From assembly GCF_030490285.1 (NCBI RefSeq), contig NZ_CP129884.1:2852001-2916000 (forward strand): a stretch of 64,000 nt of DNA, given 5' to 3'. Every line of letters begins with the position of its first letter. The stretch's first letter is position 1. This document shows positions 25,168 through 34,655 of this stretch, one piece after another. Under the pieces are notes generated by a model. The model saw only the letters and a program-made list of their open reading frames with translations. It did not search any database and was not told the DNA's origin. A program made the translations under genes and the position numbers. The stretch is from Methylomonas montana. Lineage in GTDB: Bacteria > Pseudomonadota > Gammaproteobacteria > Methylococcales > Methylomonadaceae.

Positions 25168-26385
25168 TTACAGGGAAGTAATAGTGTCGCGCGAAGCAGG
25201 AGGCTGGTAGCGACCAGCGACGACTTCGTTACGGGCCTGAACCGCTTTCTCGGCGGCTTCCGCCAAGGTATCGGCAGTGATGATGGGCAAACCGCTGTCT
25301 TCGATGATTTTACGGCCTTGCTCAACGTTGGTGCCGGACAGTCGCACCACCAGCGGCACTTTCATATCGATGTTTTTGACGGCCTGCACTACACCCTCGG
25401 CGATCCAGTCGCAACGATTGATACCGGCAAAAATATTGACCAGCATGGCCTTGACGTTTTTGTCGGCCAACACCATGCGGAAGGCTTTTTCGGTACGTTC
25501 GGCCGAAGCGCCGCCGCCGACATCCAGGAAGTTGGCCGGTTCGCCGCCCGCCAATTTGATCATATCCATGGTCGCCATCGCCAGACCAGCGCCGTTGATC
25601 ATGCAGCCGATGTCGCCGTCCAAGCCAACGTAACTGAGGCCTCTATCGGCCGCCGCCATTTCCCGCGGGTCTTCCTGAGTTTTGTCGCGCAATTCGGAGA
25701 TTTTTTGGCGACGGAACAAGGCGTTATCATCAAAGCCCATTTTGGCGTCCAGCGCGATCAGTTCGCCGTGGCCGGTCACCACCAACGGGTTAATTTCGAC
25801 CATGTTGGCATCCAGCTCGCGCATCGCGCGGTAGCAGCCTTGAATCAGCTTCACCGCATGCTGAATTTGATCGGGCTCCAAACCCAAGGCGAAAGCCATT
25901 TCCCGCGCCTGAAAATCTTGCAAACCCACCGCCGGCTCGATATAGATTTTTTTGATCGCATCGGGATTGGTTTCGGCCAGTTCCTCGATTTCCATACCGC
26001 CTTGCGCCGAACCAACCATGACGATGCGTTCTTGGGCGCGATCGATCAACAAACTGAAATACAGTTCCTTGGCGATGTCGGTGCCGGCTTCGATATACAG
26101 GCGCAAGCATTGTTTACCGGCGGGACCGGTTTGATGGGTCACCAAACGTTTGCCTAGCAAGGCTTCGGCGGCATCGCTGACTTCCTCGTGGGTTTTGCAG
26201 ATTTTGATACCGCCGGCTTTGCCGCGCGCACCCGAGTGAATCTGGGCCTTGACCACCCAGACGTGACCGCCAATTTCGCGCGAACGCTGTATGGCATCTT
26301 CCGGGCTGTAGGCCAATCCGCCGTCGGCTATTTTGACGCCATATTCGGCCAGCAATTGCTTTGCTTGGTACTCATGAATGTCCAT
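25168..26385 (-). CDS. mtkA: Malate-CoA ligase (malate thiokinase) beta subunit
   Basis: A 405-residue ATP-grasp subunit. It begins [19 protein letters not shown], carries [12 protein letters not shown] in the ATP-binding lobe, and [36 protein letters not shown] and [16 protein letters not shown] in the carboxylate/CoA half. These stretches resemble MtkA more than SucC as far as I can recall. It sits between mclA and mtkB in one operon, separated from mclA by a 76-base inverted-repeat element. A GAGAGA ribosome site precedes the start. Confidence 0.9.
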   Translation of the reverse strand: MDIHEYQAKQLLAEYGVKIADGGLAYSPEDAIQRSREIGGHVWVVKAQIHSGARGKAGGIKICKTHEEVSDAAEALLGKRLVTHQTGPAGKQCLRLYIEAGTDIAKELYFSLLIDRAQERIVMVGSAQGGMEIEELAETNPDAIKKIYIEPAVGLQDFQAREMAFALGLEPDQIQHAVKLIQGCYRAMRELDANMVEINPLVVTGHGELIALDAKMGFDDNALFRRQKISELRDKTQEDPREMAAADRGLSYVGLDGDIGCMINGAGLAMATMDMIKLAGGEPANFLDVGGGASAERTEKAFRMVLADKNVKAMLVNIFAGINRCDWIAEGVVQAVKNIDMKVPLVVRLSGTNVEQGRKIIEDSGLPIITADTLAEAAEKAVQARNEVVAGRYQPPASRDTITSL

Positions 26386-26417
26386 GGTATCTCTCTAAGA
26401 ATTATTATAGAAATCTC

Positions 26418-26493
26418 GTAGGCTGGGTGGGCATTGGCGAAACCCAGCATTTCAGCCTTAAAGCCGGGTTTCGTTGCATATAACCCAGCCTAC
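26418..26493. repeat. 76-bp inverted-repeat element between mclA and mtkA
   Basis: Exact terminal inverted repeats (gtaggctgggt / acccagcctac) around a short core with aaacccagcatt and aagccgggttt arms. It is related in layout to the element at 16851-16948 and again sits inside an operon. Confidence 0.75.
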
Positions 26494-26500
26494 ATTGGGA

Positions 26501-27454
26501 TTATTTCGTTTTCGCGGCAATCGCTTCGGCGGCGCGGACGATGTTGTTCGCCATCCGTTCGGAAGCGGCATCGATCAAGCGGCCGTCCAGTGCGGCGGCG
26601 CCTTTACCTTGGGCGGCGGCTTCCTGCAACGCGACCAATATGCGTTTAGCTTTTTCGACTTCCGCGGCTGGCGGCGTGAACACTTCGTTAGCCAGCGCGA
26701 TTTGTGAGGGATGAATCGCCCATTTGCCTTCGCAACCCAGCGCAGCTGCGCGGCGGGCGCCGGCTTTATAACCTTCCGGGTCTTTGATGTCGCCGAACGG
26801 GCCGTCGATCGGACGCAAACCATAGGCACGGCAGGCCACCGTCATCCGGCTGATCGCCGCATGCCATTGGTCGCCGGGATAATCGGGGTTCAAGCCGCCG
26901 ATATTGACGGTACGGGCACGGTTACTGGCAGCATAATCGGCAACGCCGAAATGCAGCGCTTCTACCCGGCCGCCGATCGCGCCGTTTTTGGCGATGTCTT
27001 CGACATTGGCCATGCCCAGCGCGGTTTCGATCAGGCATTCGATGCCGATTTTGTTTTTCAGACCTTCCTGCATTTCCAGCTGGGTCAACATCGCATCCAC
27101 CATATAGACATCGCCGTAAACACCGACCTTGGGAATCAAAACGGTGTCGATTTTGGCGCCGGCCTGTTCCACCAGATCGACCACATCGCGCACCATGTAT
27201 TGGGTATCCAGACCGTTGATACGTACGGACAAGGTGATGCCGTGAGCTTTCCAGTCCAGATCGTTGATGGCCTGGATCACGTTTTTTCGCGCTTGCAGTT
27301 TGTCGTCCGGCGCCACGGCGTCTTCCAGATCGAGAAACACGAAGTCCACACCGCTTTTCAGGGCTTTTTCGAACATTTCCGGGCTGGAACCCGGCACCGC
27401 CAATTCGCAGCGCTGAACGCGTTGGGCATTGGCTTCGTATAAAGTGTGGCTCAT
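26501..27454 (-). CDS. mclA: Malyl-CoA lyase
   Basis: A 317-residue HpcH/HpaI-CitE-type lyase that splits malyl-CoA to acetyl-CoA and glyoxylate. Typical stretches are RCELAVPGSSPEMFEKA, FLDLEDAVAPDDK (metal ligand and acid), VRINGLDTQYM, IGIECLIETALGM (Glu) and GKWAIHPSQIALANEVFTP. With mtkA and mtkB downstream it forms a malate-to-glyoxylate module that feeds sgaA. Its own promoter lies just upstream (27524-27551), so it does not depend on read-through from the KAP gene. Confidence 0.93.
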   Translation of the reverse strand: MSHTLYEANAQRVQRCELAVPGSSPEMFEKALKSGVDFVFLDLEDAVAPDDKLQARKNVIQAINDLDWKAHGITLSVRINGLDTQYMVRDVVDLVEQAGAKIDTVLIPKVGVYGDVYMVDAMLTQLEMQEGLKNKIGIECLIETALGMANVEDIAKNGAIGGRVEALHFGVADYAASNRARTVNIGGLNPDYPGDQWHAAISRMTVACRAYGLRPIDGPFGDIKDPEGYKAGARRAAALGCEGKWAIHPSQIALANEVFTPPAAEVEKAKRILVALQEAAAQGKGAAALDGRLIDAASERMANNIVRAAEAIAAKTK

Positions 27455-27523
27455 GTATCAATTCCTAAGGTAAGAGAGCGAACGGCTATTTTTGCCGCTC
27501 CGACTATTAATAAATAGCTCGCC

Positions 27524-27551
27524 ATTTTACTTTCAGACCGAGTAAAGTCAA
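27524..27551 (-). promoter_or_regulatory. Sigma70-type promoter of mclA operon
   Basis: Minus strand TTGACT (27546-27551), 16-base spacer, TAAAAT (27524-27529). It would start transcription near 27516, about 60 bases before the mclA start, and lies immediately past the stop of the KAP gene. Confidence 0.65.
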
Positions 27552-27569
27552 TTTGCACGGTGCACCAGA

Positions 27570-30500
27570 TTAGGGTTTGTGGATTTCCAGACCAGAAATC
27601 AAATATTCGAACAAGTTCTGATCTTCTTCATCAGCCATGCCGAATCGATCTAAATGACACTCGAGAATAGGTACAACATGCTTTGAAATGTAACTGCAAT
27701 TGGTCTTAGTTCCGTGATCCAACAAAATTATCGCCAAAACGTTTTTGAAATCGTCATCACCCAAATGAAAATGTAACGCCGCCAGAGATACCAGTTGCGC
27801 CTCGCTATACGGCCTGTCCTTCGGCCAACGCGCCGCTAAAAAACGCAGACGGTTCAAAAAAGCCCTGATTATGCGTGGGGCATGAATCACGCCGGAACGG
27901 TCCGCCGCGATCAACGGCATCCAGATCTCCAAAGCCTGCTTAAACACATCACTATCTTTCAGCGGCTCGGCGCCGACAAATTCACGGCGAAAGCTTTTGC
28001 CGAAGCGTTGGAAAGCGGAATGCCATTGTTGCCAGCGTTGGGGGTCGCGCCATATCCCTAATAACCCGGCGAACAGCACGCCAAAAAGGGCAAGCAGGCT
28101 TAACCCCCATGTTGTCAATTGCGCCGACGTTGGCCATGCCTCCGGCGCAGGACGGAAGTAACCCGATTCGACGAGCTCAACCCTATCAGGTTGGGCAGCA
28201 GTTTGCTCCGTTCCGACTGCAGTACCAGGCTTGGCAACCCGCTGCGCGGGGTTCGTAGAATTGCCGGCTGAACTGCTTTGCACTGAAGACTCGCTCACCC
28301 GCTGACTATTCGGCCACGGGTAAATAGCCGCTCCGAGCAAAACAGCAACTGCCAGCACGATTTGCAAACCCAAGTCCAGATAAACGCCAATCTTCTGAAT
28401 CTTTTCCTCGCGCTGCGCCTCACTGTCAATTTCACCACCCTCGCCGAACAGCAGTTTACGCATAGATTCAGGGCTTGCTTTCGGTACCGGCACTTCGATA
28501 TTGATCAGCTTTTGCAAGTAAAAACGGGCCAGATTGCGCGGCTTGGATTTGGTTTGGCTACTGTCTTGTTCAGCACCGTTACCGTCGAATTCGTGCAGCG
28601 CCTTGGCCAAATCTTCAAAATGTAATTTGACGTTGGCCAATACATATTTAGGCGCCACACCCAAGACGATGTATAAATCGCCAGCATTCACCAAAAAATT
28701 CAAGATTTCCAACACCCGCATCACATGTTCGCGCTGGCAACGATCCAGATCGTCAATGAACAACACCAAGGTTCTCCCGCCCAATAAATGGGTCAGGCGC
28801 TGAAAACGTTGCTGCCAAATTTGCCGAGTGCCCAACGGTTCGGCCGGCCCCGTCAAGCCCACCGTTTTTACAGCCGATTTCAGCAGATCGGTGCTAGCCA
28901 AACCGAACATCGACGAGGCTCTGATGATCAACAGTATCAGCGGCATCAAACCACCTAAGCCGGTGATCAACCAGAATGGCAACGACGAGTTGCTATCGCC
29001 TGCGTGCTCTAATTGCGCCGTTATCAGTTGCCGGCGTTCGTCGGTCAACATGCCGAATGCTCGCTCCACTTCATCGAGAAATTCCGCATCGTTATTGAAA
29101 TGAACTGCCTTGGCGCAGTCCTCCGGCCGCTGCACTTCACTTTTCAATTGCGGTTGCACCAGGCATACCAATTTCCGACATTCCTCGGCACTAAGTTCGG
29201 TAACGGTTTTGCCGACGGTTGGATTGGATTTGTCCAAACTGCCCGCCTCGGCCGGACATAACTTGGCATAGCCTCGCCCGCTCAGAAGCGCGGGCTTTTC
29301 CAGATTTAGCTGTTCAGCAAGATCGTGCCACCATGCCACCACGGTTTGCTGGCGCTCGGCATGGCTAGCCAGAAATACCAAAGCCGCCGCCAACATCAAA
29401 ATCAGCAATTTCAACCACCAGCGTCGATGAATAAGGGAGCGCGCCCGAAACCAAAGTGCCGGCAATAGCCATGGCCACCAACGCGGCGTCGCTTGTTGGC
29501 GCACACATTCGAGGATAGAGCCTAAAACCTGCTGTTCTTCCTGATGATGCCAGGCGTTGTATAACACGGGCCGCATGCCGGCCCGGCGTAATTGCGCTTG
29601 CAGATAGGTCATCACCGTGCTTTTGCCGCTGCCCCAATCACCGGTAATCGCCAACGTCAACGGCGGCATGGTGTGTTCGTTGCGCAAAAAATCGGCAATA
29701 TCGCGCGCCAATTGCAGACTACCCAGATAATCGGCACTGGCCGGGCCACCAGGGTTGTCAGTGGTACCTATGGCGTTGAGACCAAATTTTTCGACGGTCT
29801 GATCCGATCCTGCCTTACCCATAAGGGCTTTAAACATACGCTTACCGGAAAGCACCAGCCAAGCCCAAAGGTACCAGACTAGAGCGTAAAACCACGGCGC
29901 CGGCGTTTTGCGATAGTGAATATCTTGCCAGACTTGACCGCCATCGGCGCTACTCAGGATGGTGCCATCCTCTCCCACCACCCAGCCGCGCTGGCCGTCG
30001 CCAAGAAATTGCACGGCGCTCAGCCATGACTGCTTGCCGCTACTCTGCGTTTGCCAGATTTGGCCGCCGTCGGCGCTGCTCAGGATAGTTCCATTGTCTC
30101 CCACCGCCCAGCCGCGCAGGCCATCCCCGAGGATTTGCACGGCGGATAGCTCTGCCTGCTTGTCACCGCTCTGCGCTTGCCAGGTTTTGCCGCCAACGGC
30201 GGTACTGAGGATCGTGCCATTGCTTCCCACCGCCCAGCCGCGCTGACCGTCGCTGAGAAATTGCACAGCCCTAAGCTCTGCCTGTGTGCCGCTACTCTGC
30301 GCTTGCCAGGTTTTGCCGCCATCGGCGCTGCTTAGGATACTGCCCCTGCTTCCCACCGCCCAGCCGCGCTGGCCATCGCCGAGAAATTGCACGGCGCTCA
30401 GCCATGACTGCGTGCCGCTGCTCTGCGTTTGCCAGGTTTTACCGCCATCGACGGTACTGAGGATCGTGCCATTGCTTCCCACCGCCCAGCCGCGCTGGCC

Positions 30501-32009
30501 GTCGCCGAGAAATTGCACGGTGCTCAGCGGCGCCTGCGTCCCGCTGTTCTGCGCTTGCCAGGTTTGGCCGCCATCGACGCTACTCAGGATGGTGCCATCC
30601 TGTCCTACCGTCCAGCCGCGCTGGCCGTCGCCGAGAAATTGCACGGCGCTCAGCCATGACTGCGTGCCGCTGCTCTGCGCTTGCCAGGTTTGGCCGCTAT
30701 CGGCGCTACTCAGGATAGAGCCATTGTATCCCACCGCCCAGCCGCGCTGACCGTCACCGAGAAACTGCACGGCCCTCAGCCATGTCTGTATTCCGCTACT
30801 CTGCGCCAACCAGGTTTGGCCGCTATCGGCGCTACTCAGGATAGTGCCATTGTATCCCACCACCCAGCCGTGCTGGCCGTTGCCGAGAAATTGCACCGCG
30901 GTTAGCTCCACTTGTGTGCCGCTGCTCTGCGCTTGCCAGGTTTGGCCGCCATCGGCGCTGCTTAGGATACTGCCACTGCTTCCCACCGCCCAGCCGCGCC
31001 GGCCATCGCCGAGAAATTGCACGGCGCTCAGCAGCGCCTGCGTCCCGCTGTTCTTCGCTTGCCAGGTTTGGCCGCCATCGGCGCTGCTTAGGATACTGCC
31101 ACTGCTTCCCACCACCCAGCCGCGCTGGCCGTTGCCGAGAAATTGCACCGCGGTTAGCTCCACTTGTGTGCCGCTGCTCTGCGCTTGCCAGGTTTGGCCG
31201 CCATCGGCGCTGCTTAGGATACTGCCACTGCTTCCCACCGCCCAGCCGCGCCGGCCATCGCCGAGAAATTGCACGGCGCTCAGCCATGTCTGTGTGCCGC
31301 TGCTCTGCATTTGCCAGGTTTGGCCGCCATCGGCGCTACTCAGGATAGTGCCATTGTCTCCCACCGCCCAGCCGCGCTGGCCATCGCCGAGAAATTGCAC
31401 CGCGTTCAGCGATGCCCGCGTGCCACTACTCTGCATTCGCCAGGTTTGGCCGCCATCGGCACTGTTCAGGATCGTGCCGCCGACTCCCACCGCCCAGCCG
31501 CGGTTGTCGTCGATGAATGAAATGCGGTTCAGACGCCTTAGAACGATTGGCTCGACCTCGTTGGCTGTGGCGACTTTAGCCTGAGCTGGCGAGTTCGCGG
31601 ATTGGGCTGCGAATGCGCTGGATGAATTAGCCTCAGTATTACCGTTAGCCTGCCAGGCTATTGTCGCGGGTTGCCAATGTTTTCCACTATCATGACTGTA
31701 AACAATAGTGACATCACCAAACAAGCCACTTCCACCCACCGCCCACATTCGCGAACCATCCGCCGATACGGCGATATCGTTCAATTTTGCGCCAATCACC
31801 GGCAGTCGGCGAAAGGCATTGCGTTCGATGGGATACTTCCAAAAATCCAAACTTGTCCAGGTTGGCTCGGCCCGAAATGCATCGGGATGCGGATCTTGGA
31901 TGAAGGCAAACAGCGTGAAGCTAAGTGTGGCTGCCAAAGCCAGCAGAAAATTGAACACCGGCAGTAGCCAGAGCGGTAAATGCGGCTTGGTTTGATCGGG
32001 TGCTTGCAT
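27570..32009 (-). CDS. YCF48-repeat propeller fused to membrane KAP-family P-loop NTPase
   Basis: A 1479-residue membrane protein. A signal-anchor helix (about residues 11-36) is followed by a divergent repeat (MWAVGGSG, near 88-95) and 13 near-identical 42-residue YCF48/BNR-like repeats, each with GW(A/V/T)VG and S-DGG-TW, covering about 158-695. A membrane helix near 700-725 returns the chain to the cytoplasm for a KAP NTPase: Walker A GDWGSGKS near residue 788 and Walker B VLFIDDLDRC near 1085. Between them are two membrane helices (near 870-890 and 1010-1030), the insertion typical of KAP proteins; two more lie near 1210 and 1305. The likely topology is a periplasmic propeller joined to a cytosolic ATPase. 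It lies between sgaA (divergent) and mclA (same strand, separate promoter). Function unknown; KAP proteins include defence and membrane-assembly types. Confidence 0.85.
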   Translation of the reverse strand: MQAPDQTKPHLPLWLLPVFNFLLALAATLSFTLFAFIQDPHPDAFRAEPTWTSLDFWKYPIERNAFRRLPVIGAKLNDIAVSADGSRMWAVGGSGLFGDVTIVYSHDSGKHWQPATIAWQANGNTEANSSSAFAAQSANSPAQAKVATANEVEPIVLRRLNRISFIDDNRGWAVGVGGTILNSADGGQTWRMQSSGTRASLNAVQFLGDGQRGWAVGDNGTILSSADGGQTWQMQSSGTQTWLSAVQFLGDGRRGWAVGSSGSILSSADGGQTWQAQSSGTQVELTAVQFLGNGQRGWVVGSSGSILSSADGGQTWQAKNSGTQALLSAVQFLGDGRRGWAVGSSGSILSSADGGQTWQAQSSGTQVELTAVQFLGNGQHGWVVGYNGTILSSADSGQTWLAQSSGIQTWLRAVQFLGDGQRGWAVGYNGSILSSADSGQTWQAQSSGTQSWLSAVQFLGDGQRGWTVGQDGTILSSVDGGQTWQAQNSGTQAPLSTVQFLGDGQRGWAVGSNGTILSTVDGGKTWQTQSSGTQSWLSAVQFLGDGQRGWAVGSRGSILSSADGGKTWQAQSSGTQAELRAVQFLSDGQRGWAVGSNGTILSTAVGGKTWQAQSGDKQAELSAVQILGDGLRGWAVGDNGTILSSADGGQIWQTQSSGKQSWLSAVQFLGDGQRGWVVGEDGTILSSADGGQVWQDIHYRKTPAPWFYALVWYLWAWLVLSGKRMFKALMGKAGSDQTVEKFGLNAIGTTDNPGGPASADYLGSLQLARDIADFLRNEHTMPPLTLAITGDWGSGKSTVMTYLQAQLRRAGMRPVLYNAWHHQEEQQVLGSILECVRQQATPRWWPWLLPALWFRARSLIHRRWWLKLLILMLAAALVFLASHAERQQTVVAWWHDLAEQLNLEKPALLSGRGYAKLCPAEAGSLDKSNPTVGKTVTELSAEECRKLVCLVQPQLKSEVQRPEDCAKAVHFNNDAEFLDEVERAFGMLTDERRQLITAQLEHAGDSNSSLPFWLITGLGGLMPLILLIIRASSMFGLASTDLLKSAVKTVGLTGPAEPLGTRQIWQQRFQRLTHLLGGRTLVLFIDDLDRCQREHVMRVLEILNFLVNAGDLYIVLGVAPKYVLANVKLHFEDLAKALHEFDGNGAEQDSSQTKSKPRNLARFYLQKLINIEVPVPKASPESMRKLLFGEGGEIDSEAQREEKIQKIGVYLDLGLQIVLAVAVLLGAAIYPWPNSQRVSESSVQSSSAGNSTNPAQRVAKPGTAVGTEQTAAQPDRVELVESGYFRPAPEAWPTSAQLTTWGLSLLALFGVLFAGLLGIWRDPQRWQQWHSAFQRFGKSFRREFVGAEPLKDSDVFKQALEIWMPLIAADRSGVIHAPRIIRAFLNRLRFLAARWPKDRPYSEAQLVSLAALHFHLGDDDFKNVLAIILLDHGTKTNCSYISKHVVPILECHLDRFGMADEEDQNLFEYLISGLEIHKP
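29925..31535 (-). repeat. Thirteen tandem 126-bp coding repeats (YCF48 blades)
   Basis: In-frame direct repeats of 126 bases within the KAP fusion gene, each coding one propeller blade. Several neighbouring units differ at only a few positions and pairs of units recur in the same order (for example around 30970-31220). This indicates recent tandem duplication or gene conversion. Not a CRISPR array: units are coding and have no spacers. Confidence 0.9.
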
Positions 32010-32199
32010 GGCGGCGGAGTTTTAATGTTTTTCTCGCCGTTTTAGCAGTAAATCCGCCAACTGGGAAGCGATCGAGCCGCTACCGTGATTCCGACACCCA
32101 CCTAAGCCTGGTAAATATGAACCCCGACTTGCTCAAAACCGCCTTCTGTGGCACCATCCCGCGATTTTCTACGCTTCCAAAATTCCAAGGAGAAACCAG

Positions 32200-33366
32200 A
32201 TGGCGGGTCGCAATCACCTTTTTGTTCCAGGTCCAACCAATACCCCACATGAAATTCTGAGCGCGATGCATGTGCCGATGGAAGATCACCGTTCGCCGAT
32301 TTTCCCCAAATTGCTGGCGCCGATTCTGGAAGACCTGAAAAAAGTGTTCCGCACCGAAACCGGCCAATGCTTCGTGTTCCCGGCCACCGGTACCGCCGGC
32401 TGGGAAGTGGCGATGACCAACTGCCTGAATCAAGGCGATAAAGTATTGATTTACCGTTTCGGCCAATTCGGCCATTTATGGGCGGAAGCCGCCAGAAAAT
32501 TGGGCTTTGACGTGGAAATCCACCAAGTCGAATGGGGCAAAGGCATTCCTTTGGACCATCTGGAAGCGCGCCTGAAAGAAGACAAAAACCACGAGATCAA
32601 GGCCGTCCTGGCCACCCATAACGAAACCTCGACCGGCGTGACCAGCGACATTCCCGGCGTCCGCAAGGCACTGGACGCGGCCGGCCATCCTGCTCTGCTA
32701 TTCGTGGACGGCGTTAGCTCCATTGGCAGTATCGATTTCCGCCAGGACGAATGGGGCGTGGACGCATCCATCGCCGGTTCGCAAAAAGGCTTCATGCTGC
32801 CGGCCGGTTTGGCGATTCTGGGCTTCAGCCAAAAAGCCCTGGCGGCCGTCGATAACAGCAACTTCCCGCGTTCGTTCTTTTCGTTGAAAGACATGGCTGC
32901 ATCCAACAAAGACGGCTACACCCCCTACACGCCATCCACCCCGATGCTGTATGGCCTACGCAAAGCACTGGAATTGCTGCTGGAAGAAGGCATTGACAAT
33001 GTTTATGCCCGCCACCACCGCTTGGGCGAAGGCGTACGCCGCGCAGTGGCGGCCTGGGGCTTGCAAACTTGCGCGCAAGCCGGCTGGGATTCCGACACCG
33101 TCACCGCGATCGTGGTACCGGCCGACAAGGATGCCCGCCATGTGATCGGCACCGCTTACAGCAAATACAACATCTCGCTGGGCGCTGGCCTGAGCGAAGT
33201 AGCCGGCAAGGTATTCCGCATCGGCCACGTCGGCGACATGAACGACGTGTCCCTGTTGGGCGCGATTGCTGGCGTGGAAATGGCGATGCTGGATAACGGC
33301 TTCGACATCAAAGCCGGTAGCGGCGTCGCGGCGGCGATCGAATACTACCGTTCAAGCGCCAAATAA
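32200..33366 (+). CDS. sgaA: Serine-glyoxylate aminotransferase
   Basis: A 388-residue class V PLP aminotransferase that turns serine and glyoxylate into hydroxypyruvate and glycine in the serine cycle. It begins AGRNHLFVPGPTNTPHEIL, has the cofactor-holding FVDGVSSIGSIDFRQDEWGVD segment and the PLP lysine in AGSQKGFMLPAG (near residue 200). A strong AAGGAG ribosome site precedes the ATG. It consumes the glyoxylate made by MclA and supplies HprA. The gene is divergent from the KAP fusion gene. Confidence 0.95.
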   Translation: MAGRNHLFVPGPTNTPHEILSAMHVPMEDHRSPIFPKLLAPILEDLKKVFRTETGQCFVFPATGTAGWEVAMTNCLNQGDKVLIYRFGQFGHLWAEAARKLGFDVEIHQVEWGKGIPLDHLEARLKEDKNHEIKAVLATHNETSTGVTSDIPGVRKALDAAGHPALLFVDGVSSIGSIDFRQDEWGVDASIAGSQKGFMLPAGLAILGFSQKALAAVDNSNFPRSFFSLKDMAASNKDGYTPYTPSTPMLYGLRKALELLLEEGIDNVYARHHRLGEGVRRAVAAWGLQTCAQAGWDSDTVTAIVVPADKDARHVIGTAYSKYNISLGAGLSEVAGKVFRIGHVGDMNDVSLLGAIAGVEMAMLDNGFDIKAGSGVAAAIEYYRSSAK

Positions 33367-33379
33367 AACCGATCGGCAA

Positions 33380-33412
33380 CAACGGGCGGCAGGTTTGATC
33401 CGCCGCCCGTTG
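33380..33412 (+). terminator. Stem-loop after sgaA
   Basis: Perfect 11-bp stem (33380-33390 with 33402-33412) with an 11-base loop, followed by a T-rich tail. It is 13 bases past the sgaA stop and implies that hprA has its own promoter. Confidence 0.75.
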
Positions 33413-33632
33413 ATTCGATTTTCAATACCAACCGACAGATCGATATAAATTCCGCAGTTCTTCTACCATCGCCCGTTTCTTAAAAGCCTGCTCCCGCCCC
33501 TCCTGGGCCACGTTAATCGGCGGCCAAACCAACACCCCCAAGCCGATAACAAGCGCTGACTCGGGTATCACACGCCATGACGGCTTGCTTTATACTAAGA
33601 AGAAATTCCGTTTTTTTACGATAGGGAAGCCC

Positions 33633-34604
33633 ATGAGCAAGCCAAAAGTCCTGATCAGCCGCCGCTGGCCGGCTAGCGTCGAAGCCAAATTGCTGGACCT
33701 CTACGACACGACCTTGAACCAAGACGATCATCCGCTTAGCGCCGACGAATTCAAATCAGCGCTGCAAAATTACGATGCGGTTTGCCCCAGCGTCTGCGAC
33801 TCGCTACCGGCCGAGGTGTTGAATGTCGGCAATAAACGCTGCAAGATTCTGGGTAACTTTGGCGTGGGCTTTAACCACATCGACATCAATGCCGCCAGGC
33901 AACAAGGCTTGATCGTCACCAACACTCCGGGCGTATTGACGCAAAGCACTGCCGATATCGCGATGACCTTGCTGCTGATGTCGGCGCGGCGCGGCGCCGA
34001 GGGCGACCGACTGGTGCGCGCCGGGCAATGGACCGGCTGGTGTCCGACCCATATGATGAGCAGCGACGTCACCGGCGCCACGCTGGGGCTGATCGGTTTC
34101 GGCCGCATCGCTCAGGCCATGGCTCGCAAGGCCCATCACGGCTTTGGCATGAAGATTCTGTATTTCAAACCCAGCCCGGCCGATCAAGCCATCGTCGACG
34201 AACTGCAAGCGGTACGCTGCGAGACCCTGGAAGAGTTGTTGCCGCAATGCGATTATGTGTCGTTACATTGTCCGGGTGGTAATGACACTCGGCATTTAAT
34301 CAATGAAAACAGCTTACGCTTGATGAAACCGAGCGCGCATTTGATTAACACCGCGCGCGGCGATGTCGTCGATAGCAAAGCCTTAATCAATACCTTGCGG
34401 GAAAAACGCATTGCCGGCGCCGGTCTGGATGTGTATGAAGGCGAACCCAACATCGATCCCGGCTTTTTGACGCTGGACAATGTCTCTCTGCTGCCGCACC
34501 TAGGCAGCGCCACGATTGCGACGCGTACCGCGATGGGTGAAAAAGTACTCGAAAATCTGGCGGCTTTTTTTAACGGCCAAGCGTTACCCGACCGCGTGGT
34601 TTAA
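33633..34604 (+). CDS. hprA: Hydroxypyruvate reductase / D-2-hydroxyacid dehydrogenase
   Basis: A 323-residue NAD(P)H-dependent dehydrogenase that would reduce hydroxypyruvate to D-glycerate. The nucleotide-binding loop is GLIGFGRIAQAMARKA, and the catalytic trio is visible: Arg in NTARGDVVD, Glu in DVYEGEPNI and His in LLPHLGSAT. Assignment to hydroxypyruvate rather than glyoxylate rests on its place behind sgaA. The start at 33633 (MSKPKVLISRRWP) has a GGGAAG ribosome site; 16 further upstream codons are open but not leader-like. Confidence 0.85.
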   Translation: MSKPKVLISRRWPASVEAKLLDLYDTTLNQDDHPLSADEFKSALQNYDAVCPSVCDSLPAEVLNVGNKRCKILGNFGVGFNHIDINAARQQGLIVTNTPGVLTQSTADIAMTLLLMSARRGAEGDRLVRAGQWTGWCPTHMMSSDVTGATLGLIGFGRIAQAMARKAHHGFGMKILYFKPSPADQAIVDELQAVRCETLEELLPQCDYVSLHCPGGNDTRHLINENSLRLMKPSAHLINTARGDVVDSKALINTLREKRIAGAGLDVYEGEPNIDPGFLTLDNVSLLPHLGSATIATRTAMGEKVLENLAAFFNGQALPDRVV

Positions 34605-34655
34605 TGGAGAAAAATCCCGCTACGAAGCAAACACGTCGATTCGTAGCGAGTGACT

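Noticed and set aside
25318-26157. Long plus-strand open frame opposite mtkA
   Set aside because: Antisense shadow of a GC-rich conserved gene; the protein is His/Phe-rich nonsense with no family.
29925-31535. Regular repeats considered as a CRISPR array
   Set aside because: Units are 126 bp, in frame, lack unique spacers and encode propeller blades.
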